Both the position numbers and the translations under genes were made by a program. A DNA stretch of 41,379 bases from Bacilli bacterium (GTDB taxonomy: Bacteria; Bacillota_I; Bacilli_A; RFN20; CAG-826): the NCBI GenBank assembly GCA_023268805.1, contig JALRKT010000009.1, forward strand, positions 1 to 41,379, written 5' to 3'. Positions 32,841-39,786 of this stretch are shown in pieces. Each line of letters begins with the position of its first letter. Position 1 is the stretch's first letter. The notes under the pieces were generated by a model. The model was given only the letters and a program-made list of their open reading frames with translations. It did not search any database and was not told the origin of the DNA.

Positions 32841-33113
32841 ATGGCAGTCAAAATTCGTTTAGCTCGAACCGGTCGTCACTCAGACCCATCCTACCGCATT
32901 GTCGCCGCCGATTCACGCTATGCCCGTGATGGTCGCTACATTGAACAACTCGGTTATTACAATCCTCAAAAACCTGCAACCGAAGCGGTCATTGATGATA
33001 CGCTCGCAGTGAAGTGGATGCTTTTAGGTGCCCAATATTCCGATACCGTTCGTACATTATTTAAAACCAAAGGCATTATCGCCAAGTTCTTAGACGCAAA
33101 GAAAGCGAAGTAA
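32841..33113 (+). CDS. rpsP: ribosomal protein S16
   Basis: A 90-aa S16 with the standard N-terminus VKIRLARTGRHSDPSYRIVAADSR-type sequence and IEQLGYYNPQ. GGAG lies 8 nt before the ATG. It is first in a short operon with khpA, as in Bacilli (where ffh normally precedes it, but not here). Confidence 0.97.
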   Translation: MAVKIRLARTGRHSDPSYRIVAADSRYARDGRYIEQLGYYNPQKPATEAVIDDTLAVKWMLLGAQYSDTVRTLFKTKGIIAKFLDAKKAK

Positions 33114-33117
33114 CCGT

Positions 33118-33384
33118 ATGGATTACGCCGCAATTCTTCATGCGTTCATCGATGACTTTGTTGAAAATAAAGATGCGATTCTCATTCGTGAATTACCGAA
33201 TGACAATCCCAAAGATCTCACCTTACTCATCGTCGCAGAATCCGAAGATACCTCGCGTCTCATTGGCCGCAAAGGCATCATCGCCGATGCGCTCCGCGAA
33301 GTGCTCGCGATTGCTGGGAAAATGGAAGATCGTCGGGTCCATCTCAAATTCGAATCGTTTGAACGTTCATCCAGCGAGGAGTAA
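33118..33384 (+). CDS. khpA: KH-domain RNA-binding protein KhpA (YlqC)
   Basis: An 88-aa single KH domain with the GxxG loop IGRKG at residues 49-53. KhpA partners with KhpB in small-RNA and cell-shape control in Gram-positives. It follows rpsP after 4 nt with no clear SD, so coupling is likely. Its stop codon lies in the loop of the following terminator. Confidence 0.92.
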   Translation: MDYAAILHAFIDDFVENKDAILIRELPNDNPKDLTLLIVAESEDTSRLIGRKGIIADALREVLAIAGKMEDRRVHLKFESFERSSSEE

Positions 33385-33400
33385 ATCTCCTCGCTTTTCT
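33373..33400 (+). terminator. terminator overlapping the khpA stop codon
   Basis: A 9-bp stem AGCGAGGAG, loop TAAAT, CTCCTCGCT, then TTTCTTT. The loop contains the khpA TAA, the same design as the tsf terminator. It separates rpsP-khpA from rimM-trmD-uppP. Confidence 0.85.
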
Positions 33401-33401
33401 T

Positions 33402-33413
33402 TATAATAAGACT
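33402..33413 (+). promoter_or_regulatory. -10 element placing the rimM transcript start at its ATG
   Basis: TATAAT at 33402-33407 ends exactly 6 nt before the rimM ATG at 33414, directly after a terminator. A start about 7 nt after the -10 would fall on the A of ATG. No SD and no clear -35 are visible. Confidence 0.55.
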
Positions 33414-33920
33414 ATGGAATTTTTAACCATTGGTAAAATTATTAATGTTCGCGGGCTCAAGGGAGAAGTCAAACTTCAATCTTTAACCGATTTTTCCCAT
33501 GTGCGTTATCGTAAGGGAAAAACCGTGTATTTAGAATTCAATCGTACGATGCAACCTTTAATCGTGAAATCCCATCACACGGTGGGAGCGCTTGATTTTG
33601 TTCAATTTAATGACTACGCGACCGTCGATGCGGTCACCCCTTGGATTGGGTCGTATGTCTATGCGAACAAAGCCGATATTACCCTAGAAAAAGGCCAATA
33701 CTTTTTCGCCGATTTAGTTGGATGTATGCTTCATGATCATCTATCCCATGCCCCCGTAGGCGTTGTTAAGAAAGTTGAAGAGTATAACGGGAAACATCTT
33801 CTTCGTATGACACGGGAAGGTCAAGCGGATGTCCTCATTCCCTTTGTTGAACCGTTTATTCAACACGTGGATATTGAACATAAAGTGATTCACGTCCAAT
33901 TTATTGACGGGATGTTATGA
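33414..33920 (+). CDS. rimM: 16S rRNA processing protein RimM
   Basis: A 168-aa ribosome maturation factor for the 30S head. It has the N-terminal FLTIGKIINVRGLKGEVKLQS and the C-terminal PRC-barrel with VKKVEEYNGKHLLRM and VLIPFVEPFIQHVDIE. No SD precedes the ATG, and a TATAAT lies 6 nt upstream (possible leaderless mRNA). The stop overlaps the trmD ATG (ATGA). Confidence 0.95.
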   Translation: MEFLTIGKIINVRGLKGEVKLQSLTDFSHVRYRKGKTVYLEFNRTMQPLIVKSHHTVGALDFVQFNDYATVDAVTPWIGSYVYANKADITLEKGQYFFADLVGCMLHDHLSHAPVGVVKKVEEYNGKHLLRMTREGQADVLIPFVEPFIQHVDIEHKVIHVQFIDGML

Positions 33921-34687
33921 AATTTCACGTCTTAACGTTATTTCCAGAGATGTTTGAAAGCGTCCTTTCCACGTCCATTTTAAAACGGGCGATTGGTCAA
34001 CACCATCTTGAAGTGAATCTTATTAATTTCCGTGATTTTACCACGGATAAATATCGCCGTGTGGATACCCCTCCCGTCGGAGGTGGTGCCGGTTTAGTCT
34101 TAAAAGCACAACCGATTCATGACGCATTAAAAGCCATCCCTCAACGCGGGAAGACGATTTTACTCACCCCACGAGGCGTCCCTTTTCAACAAAACCTCGC
34201 TCAGCAACTGGCCAAGGAAGAAACATTAACCCTTATATGTGGTCATTATGAAGGGTTTGATGAACGTATTTACCAAGACGTCGACATGATGATTTCCTTA
34301 GGCGATTTCATTTTAACCGGAGGCGAACTAGTCGCGATGACCCTGATCGATGCGATAGCCCGTTTACAACCCGGGGTCATTGACGAACAATCTCCGGAAG
34401 AAGAATCCTTCAATGAGGGGTTATTAGAATACCCTCAATATACCGAACCGTATGAATACAACGGTCAACGTATCCCCGATATTTTATATTCGGGGAATCA
34501 TACGGCCATTCGTCAATGGCGACTCCAACAATCACTTGTTCTAACACGAACATATCGTCCCGATTTATTTGAAAAATTAAACCTATCTGCATCGAGTCAA
34601 AAACTCCTCCAACAATTCGATGATGGTATCACCCCCGATTGGGAAAAAAACGCGCTTGAGAAAGGCAAGAAATTTATTAAAAAATGA
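33917..34687 (+). CDS. trmD: tRNA (guanine-37-N1) methyltransferase
   Basis: A 256-aa SPOUT methyltransferase making m1G37. The trefoil-knot segments are ILLTPRGVPF, LICGHYEGFDERI and SLGDFILTGGELVAM; DYRRVDTPPVGGGAGLV-like sequence (DKYRRVDTPPVGGGAG) is near residue 40-55. It is coupled by ATGA overlaps to rimM and uppP. Pro(CGG), encoded here, is one of its substrates. Confidence 0.97.
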   Translation: MKFHVLTLFPEMFESVLSTSILKRAIGQHHLEVNLINFRDFTTDKYRRVDTPPVGGGAGLVLKAQPIHDALKAIPQRGKTILLTPRGVPFQQNLAQQLAKEETLTLICGHYEGFDERIYQDVDMMISLGDFILTGGELVAMTLIDAIARLQPGVIDEQSPEEESFNEGLLEYPQYTEPYEYNGQRIPDILYSGNHTAIRQWRLQQSLVLTRTYRPDLFEKLNLSASSQKLLQQFDDGITPDWEKNALEKGKKFIKK

Positions 34688-35496
34688 TGGATTGGCTTCA
34701 TTATATTCTCTTAGCCATTTTACAAGGTATTGCCGAAATTCTTCCCATTTCAAGTTCGGGTCATCTCGCCTTATATCAAGCGATATTCAACATTAATGAA
34801 GGGTATGAAGGCACTTTTTCGATTTTCCTACATGGGGGAAGCTTACTTGCCTTACTCGTGTATTTTTCGCCTTCGTTATGGCGATTACTTCAAAGCGTAG
34901 TTATGTATGTCCAAGGAAAGAGAACGACCGCCATTGTGGAAGATATGCGCTTCATCGGGTATTTAATGCTGGCTTCGCTTCCCGCGGGAATTGTGGGCGT
35001 TTTCCTTTCCGACACGATCGATACAATCTTTTCATCTTTAATCTTTGTAGGTGTAGGTTTTTTGATAACCGCAGGACTATTATTTTTTGTGTATCGCGTT
35101 TCGAATCGACGCCAAAACGATACCCATTCTTTAAAAAGCGCACTGGGCGCAGGCTTCGCGCAAGTGCTTGGTATCTTTCCAGGCATCTCACGCTCAGGTT
35201 CCACGATTTCAGGGGCCTTACTGACGGGATTATCATTAAACAAAGCGAAAGAGTTTTCTTTCTTTATGTTTCTTCCCATCAGTGCAGGAAGTTTTATCTT
35301 ATCTTTAGATCGTCTTCAAAACGTCGACACGATTAACGGGACACTGATGTTTGTCGCCGTCCTTATCACTTTTGGGGTCACTTGGATCACACTTCATCTT
35401 GTGTTAAAGCGGCTCAAGGTCACACACTTCCCTTATTTTTCGATCTATTTAGTCGTGATCGGCATTATCACCCTCATCCTTGCGGGGTTGCCATAA
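34684..35496 (+). CDS. uppP: undecaprenyl-diphosphatase
   Basis: A 270-aa membrane phosphatase recycling undecaprenyl-PP. The two active-site repeats are QGIAEILPISSSGHL near the N-terminus and PGISRSGSTISGAL in the middle. About eight membrane segments. It starts within the trmD stop (ATGATGG), so either of two adjacent ATG codons may serve. Its last 48 nt overlap the 3' end of ylxM on the other strand. With uppS it closes the C55 carrier cycle. Confidence 0.95.
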   Translation: MMDWLHYILLAILQGIAEILPISSSGHLALYQAIFNINEGYEGTFSIFLHGGSLLALLVYFSPSLWRLLQSVVMYVQGKRTTAIVEDMRFIGYLMLASLPAGIVGVFLSDTIDTIFSSLIFVGVGFLITAGLLFFVYRVSNRRQNDTHSLKSALGAGFAQVLGIFPGISRSGSTISGALLTGLSLNKAKEFSFFMFLPISAGSFILSLDRLQNVDTINGTLMFVAVLITFGVTWITLHLVLKRLKVTHFPYFSIYLVVIGIITLILAGLP

Positions 35497-35796
35497 GGCT
35501 AATAGCGATTCCCGTAGCGAAGCCGGTGCGTCTTTTAACATGTCCATCATTGCTGCCGTTCGTTTTAAAAGTTGAAATTCTACTTCTAAACTATCAAGTT
35601 TTTCTTTCATTTGGCGTAAGGCATCACTGACAGCCGCTTTCGAAATGTGGTGATCATCGGCAATTTCTTGCAAACTTAAATCATAATGAAAATACGCTTT
35701 AAATAACGCTTGTTGTTTTTCCGTAAACAACGAATGATACCAGTCAAAACACGCATTATAATGCGTGAATTCTCGTAATTTAGAATCGTCCGCCAT
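35449..35796 (-). CDS. ylxM: YlxM-like HTH protein (UPF0122)
   Basis: A 115-aa helical protein with an HTH resembling sigma-70 region 4 (YFHYDLSLQEIADDHHISKAAVSDALRQMKEKL). YlxM proteins are usually beside ffh and have been linked to SRP. Here ffh is absent from the window and the gene follows a small membrane gene. The ATG at 35796 is taken because MADDSKLREFTHYN fits the family start; the open frame to 35844 has no SD. The last 16 codons are antisense to uppP. Confidence 0.8.
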   Translation of the reverse strand: MADDSKLREFTHYNACFDWYHSLFTEKQQALFKAYFHYDLSLQEIADDHHISKAAVSDALRQMKEKLDSLEVEFQLLKRTAAMMDMLKDAPASLRESLLALWQPRKDEGDNADHD

Positions 35797-36028
35797 AATT
35801 AAATAAAAAGCGTAACGTGAGTAACACAATAAAGATAAAGGCAAAGTTTTTATGAAATTGAAGATTGGCCCAGACGGGTTTACGCGAATTCATATAGGCA
35901 AAAATAAAGGCAATCGTGAACGAAACAATAATATCCACAATGCGAATATCCACACCGAAAGTCACTAATAGACTACTGACAAACGTATCCACGGCGACAA
36001 AAATTAAAAAGCTAATAAAAAATCCCAT
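35780..36028 (-). CDS. small three-segment membrane protein, unknown
   Basis: An 82-aa hydrophobic protein with three predicted membrane segments (about 3-20, 28-45 and 62-77) and a short charged loop (NSRKPVWANLQFHKN). I do not recognise the family. It starts 4 nt after the rnc stop and overlaps ylxM by 17 nt. There is no SD; TACAAT, formed by the last rnc codons, lies exactly 6 nt before the ATG. Position between rnc and ylxM suggests co-expression only. Confidence 0.65.
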   Translation of the reverse strand: MGFFISFLIFVAVDTFVSSLLVTFGVDIRIVDIIVSFTIAFIFAYMNSRKPVWANLQFHKNFAFIFIVLLTLRFLFNYGGRF

Positions 36029-36032
36029 ACGT

Positions 36033-36722
36033 CTATTGTACACGTGCTTTCTTACTTAGGGCAGCTTTTGCTGCAAGTTGTTCAGCAATTTTTTTAGAAG
36101 GGCCTTTCCCTTCTCCTAAAGTGATTTCTTTAAATTTGACGTGCACGGTGAAGATTTTTTCATGCGCAGGTCCCTCTTCTTTAATCGTTTCATAATGGAC
36201 CGCTTCGCGGAATTCCGCTTGCATGTCTTCTTGAAGTTTCGTTTTATAATCGGTGAGTTCATCCATCGTTAAGTGACGAATACGCTCTTCAAAAAAACCA
36301 CGAACATACTTCGCGGCTTTATCCACCCCTTGATCGAGATAGACCGCCCCAATAAACGCTTCAAAAATATCTTCTAAAATCTTTTTGGATTGACTGACCC
36401 CTTCCCGGGTAATCGAATGACCAATGGTCACATAATCGGCGAGTTGAAGCTGTTTGGCAATTTTGACGAGATTTTCGGTTTGTACAAGTTTCGCTCTAGT
36501 TTTACTTAGTTCCCCTTGTGACCACTCAGGGTGAAGACGAAAGACTAAATCCGCGACGACCATCGATAAAAAAGCATCGCCAATAAATTCGAGTCGTTCA
36601 TAGTCTTTACCGATACCTTTGTGTTCATAATTGACAGAGGTATGGGTAAAGGCTAATTCATAAAGCTCAATCCGTTTGGGTTGAAGCTTTTGTTCCTTGA
36701 GGAACTGCAGCAGTGTTTTCAT
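36033..36722 (-). CDS. rnc: ribonuclease III
   Basis: A 229-aa double-strand RNA endonuclease. The catalytic signature ERLEFIGDAFL is at residues 42-52 and the second acidic cluster at EDIFEAFIGAVYLD. A C-terminal double-strand RNA-binding domain (about 155-229) ends GEGKGPSKKIAEQLAAKAAL. The start at 36722 has AAAGGA 7 nt upstream and matches the family, which puts 56 nt of the gene inside the plsX 3' end. Confidence 0.96.
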   Translation of the reverse strand: MKTLLQFLKEQKLQPKRIELYELAFTHTSVNYEHKGIGKDYERLEFIGDAFLSMVVADLVFRLHPEWSQGELSKTRAKLVQTENLVKIAKQLQLADYVTIGHSITREGVSQSKKILEDIFEAFIGAVYLDQGVDKAAKYVRGFFEERIRHLTMDELTDYKTKLQEDMQAEFREAVHYETIKEEGPAHEKIFTVHVKFKEITLGEGKGPSKKIAEQLAAKAALSKKARVQ

Positions 36723-37698
36723 GTTCAAATCCTTTCGTGAGTGTTTCTACGATCTTGGCTTCGGCAAGTTTTTTACCCACTTCTATCGCATAGGAAAAAG
36801 CGACAGCATCACTACTTCCATGGGCTTTGACCACGACCCCATTGAGGCCAAGTAGCATACTGCCTCCGGTGGAACGGTAGTCCCAACGGTGACGCATGGC
36901 CTTAACCCCTTTAGAAGCGAAGAGATACCCAATCATCGAAAAAAGATTGCGCTTAAAAATCTTTTTGATTTCATTGGACATAACTTTAAAAACCCCTTCG
37001 GTCGTTTTTAAATAGACATTACCGGTAAAGCCATCGGTGACAATGACATCGGCGATTCCTGATAAGGATTCACGACCTTCAATGTTGCCTTGTAGACCGG
37101 GGAAGTTGCGTTCTTTTAAGATTTCTAAGGCCCGTTTACTTTCCGGGGATCCTTTTTTATCTTCCGTTCCATTGGCTAAAACGTACACTCGGGGTTCTTT
37201 ATTGCCATAGACCGCTTGATTAAAGATACGGCCCATTTCGGCGAATTGGACGAGGTGTTCGGCGGTGTTTTCGTTACTCGCGCCAATGTCTAATACATTG
37301 GTAATTTTCCCAATCGCATTGGGCATCGGGACAATGAGTGCAGCCCGTTCAACACCCGGAATGAGTTTGAGTTTTAACGTTGCGGCAGATAAATAAGCCC
37401 CGGTTCCTCCACAACTAATGATGGCATCGGCTTGACGTTCTTGGTAAAGATCAATCGCTTTCATCATCGAAGAATCTTTCATACGTAAGACATCACGGGC
37501 TCCTGCTTCCATCGGAACGATATCCCTTGCATCGACAATTTCTGCGATATCCTTGATGGAATGAAGCTCCTCTTGCTTGCCAACGGCAATAAAATGGTAG
37601 GAACCCGGATTGCGTGATAAAAACTGACGAAGACCTAAGGAAAGTTCTTCTGCCCCTTTATCGGCACCCATCATATCAAGAATAATTGTTAATTGCAT
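36667..37698 (-). CDS. plsX: phosphate acyltransferase PlsX
   Basis: A 343-aa enzyme converting acyl-ACP to acyl-phosphate for phospholipid synthesis. N-terminal TIILDMMGADKG, then IISCGGTGAYLSAATLKL, LDIGASNENTAEHLVQFA and DVIVTDGFTGNVYLKTTEG are the expected blocks. The frame extends to 37725, but the ATG at 37698 fits the family. The last 19 residues are a hydrophilic tail encoded in the overlap with rnc. There is no SD; TGC-TACTAT lies exactly 6 nt before the ATG. fapR and fab genes, the usual neighbours, are missing. Confidence 0.95.
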   Translation of the reverse strand: MQLTIILDMMGADKGAEELSLGLRQFLSRNPGSYHFIAVGKQEELHSIKDIAEIVDARDIVPMEAGARDVLRMKDSSMMKAIDLYQERQADAIISCGGTGAYLSAATLKLKLIPGVERAALIVPMPNAIGKITNVLDIGASNENTAEHLVQFAEMGRIFNQAVYGNKEPRVYVLANGTEDKKGSPESKRALEILKERNFPGLQGNIEGRESLSGIADVIVTDGFTGNVYLKTTEGVFKVMSNEIKKIFKRNLFSMIGYLFASKGVKAMRHRWDYRSTGGSMLLGLNGVVVKAHGSSDAVAFSYAIEVGKKLAEAKIVETLTKGFEHENTAAVPQGTKASTQTD

Positions 37699-37704
37699 AT
37701 TAAA

Positions 37705-37746
37705 ATAGTAGCAAAAAACAAGCATAAAGTATTAATAAACGTTTAT
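37705..37746 (-). promoter_or_regulatory. plsX promoter and 12-bp palindrome
   Basis: TGC-TACTAT on the - strand (-10 at 37705-37710) would start transcription at the A of the plsX ATG. Just upstream of the expected -35 is the perfect palindrome ATAAACGTTTAT (37735-37746). It does not match the FapR operator I know, so any regulator is unknown. Confidence 0.5.
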
Positions 37747-37803
37747 GAATGACTTAAAAGATTTCAAAAAATAGAACCAAAATTGGTGTAATAAAAGAAT
37801 AGT

Positions 37804-39723
37804 TTACAAAAGATGAGGATGCATAAATTTACGCACCGCCTCAATAATTTTATGGTCTTTGACTAAATTGAGGACATGAAAAGAAGGCATACCCGCTTGA
37901 CGTTCCCCAAAGATTTCTCCAGGTCCACGTAATGCAAGGTCCTGTTCGGCAATGACAAAACCATCATTGGTTTTCACTAATACGTTGAGGCGTTCATGGT
38001 CGAAAAGGTTTTCTTCTTGAATCACGAATAAACACGTTGCGGGTGAACCATCACGACCAATCCGTCCCCGTAATTGATGAAGGGTCGCGAGGCCAAAGGT
38101 ATTCGCATCATGAATAATCATCAAGGTTGCTTCTTTAACATCAAGCCCGACTTCAATAACTGTTGTAGAAACAAGTATGGGTTTCTTTCCTTGCGCAAAT
38201 TCAGAAAAGATCGCTTCTTTTTCTTCGGGTTTTAATCGCCCATGCATCATTGCAACTTGAGTCGGATATTTGGTCTGATACATGTGAAATAGCGCATCCA
38301 CCGTTTGTTTTCCAGTTAAAGATTCTTCGATTGCAGGGGCAAGTATGTACACGCGCTGTTGCGCTTCTAATGCCAATTGAATATGATAATCGATCAACGC
38401 ATTTTCTTCTTGGACAATGAGTGTTTCTACCTTTCGTTCTAAAAAGGGGAATTGGGTTAAAGTTGAAACATCCATATTCGCATACACCGTCATTGCAAGG
38501 GAGCGGGGAATCGGCGTAGCCGACATCATTAAATAGTCCGCATAAGGTCCTTTTTGTCGTAATTTTTCACGTTGTTGAATCCCAAACCGATGTTGTTCAT
38601 CAATGACGACTAGACCGAGATCATGATAACTCACATCTTCGGAAAATACGGCATGGGTCCCCACACATATATCCACGGTTCCCTCGATCAAAGCTTCTTT
38701 AATTGCCTTTTTTTCTGCGGCGGTCAGGGAACCTACAAGCAATGCAAGGCGTATCTTTTCCCCTGTAAACAATTGGGATAAGGTCAGATAATGTTGTTTG
38801 GCTAACGTATCCGTCGGGGCCATAAGCACTCCTTGTTGATGCCGTTGGACATTGGCGAATAATGCTAAAGCAGCCACCACAGTTTTACCACTACCCACAT
38901 CACCTTGGAGTAAACGATGCATAACGTGATGATGATTCATATCATGAATAATTTCATCGGTAGCAAGGAGTTGGTCAGAGGTTAAGCGATACGGAAGTCG
39001 TTCAATTTTATCAACGATGGTCCCATAAGCAATGGTATTCGACTGAGGTTTTTTCCATGCTTGCTGGGCTTCTTTAAGCTGCTTCATATACACAAAGTAA
39101 GCGTAGGCTTCTTCAAATTTAAACACCCGCGAAGCATGTTCAACCTCATCGAGGGAGGTGGGAAAATGTAAGACCTTCAGTGCCTCTATCACAGACATAA
39201 CGTGATGATCTCCGTAAAAAGATTCGGGTAATTTTAAGGAAAACGTCAAGGTAGGAAGAAACGATAATGCTTTTTTTACCAGACGGGTAAAAACATACCC
39301 TTGAATCTCATCCGGAAGCCGATAAATCGGTTTTAATATCGGCAAATTTCCATCATCTTTGAGTAAACTCGTTAGATTTATACTCGAACGTTTTTGATCA
39401 TAAATGCCCAAAAGGCGATACGTTGTTTTAAGTTGAATCGCACGCAAGAAAAACGGACGATTAAAGGCAACCACGGAATAAAGTTGTTGATCATGAGCAA
39501 GAAATTTAAAGGTCACCGAGGAAAACCGACCATGTCGAAAGAGTTTCGGTTGGGTGGCAACCACACCCGATAACACCACACGCTGGCGATCGACTTTCAA
39601 GACGTGTTCCGTGATGGATAAATCTTCATAAGCACGCGGGAGATGCATTAACACATCTTCATACGTATAAATACCCATCGTTTCTAAGGCAGTTTGTATC
39701 CGAGCGGAACTCGATAATTTCAT
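37804..39723 (-). CDS. recG: ATP-dependent DNA helicase RecG
   Basis: A 639-aa fork-remodelling helicase. An N-terminal wedge/OB domain (about 50-150) is followed by motifs I (GDVGSGKTVVA), II (IDEQHRFG), III (SATPIPR) and VI (QLRGRIGRDG), then the RecG C-terminal FGERQAGMPSF. The open frame begins at 39741, but the family start MKLSSSARIQ is at 39723. No SD; TACAAT lies 6 nt before that ATG, immediately after the fakA terminator. Confidence 0.96.
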   Translation of the reverse strand: MKLSSSARIQTALETMGIYTYEDVLMHLPRAYEDLSITEHVLKVDRQRVVLSGVVATQPKLFRHGRFSSVTFKFLAHDQQLYSVVAFNRPFFLRAIQLKTTYRLLGIYDQKRSSINLTSLLKDDGNLPILKPIYRLPDEIQGYVFTRLVKKALSFLPTLTFSLKLPESFYGDHHVMSVIEALKVLHFPTSLDEVEHASRVFKFEEAYAYFVYMKQLKEAQQAWKKPQSNTIAYGTIVDKIERLPYRLTSDQLLATDEIIHDMNHHHVMHRLLQGDVGSGKTVVAALALFANVQRHQQGVLMAPTDTLAKQHYLTLSQLFTGEKIRLALLVGSLTAAEKKAIKEALIEGTVDICVGTHAVFSEDVSYHDLGLVVIDEQHRFGIQQREKLRQKGPYADYLMMSATPIPRSLAMTVYANMDVSTLTQFPFLERKVETLIVQEENALIDYHIQLALEAQQRVYILAPAIEESLTGKQTVDALFHMYQTKYPTQVAMMHGRLKPEEKEAIFSEFAQGKKPILVSTTVIEVGLDVKEATLMIIHDANTFGLATLHQLRGRIGRDGSPATCLFVIQEENLFDHERLNVLVKTNDGFVIAEQDLALRGPGEIFGERQAGMPSFHVLNLVKDHKIIEAVRKFMHPHLL

Positions 39724-39738
39724 ACGTTTATTGTAAAA

Positions 39739-39762
39739 CAAAAAAAGAGGCGTTGCCTCTTT
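39739..39762 (-). terminator. terminator of fakA
   Basis: On the - strand AAGAGGC-AAC-GCCTCTT followed by a T run, between fakA and recG. Confidence 0.85.
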
Positions 39763-39786
39763 TCTTTTTTATCAAGGTAGACGGTG

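Noticed and set aside
34878-35336. 152-codon + frame and two antisense frames inside uppP
   Set aside because: All lie within the convincingly conserved uppP and lack start signals or recognisable domains.
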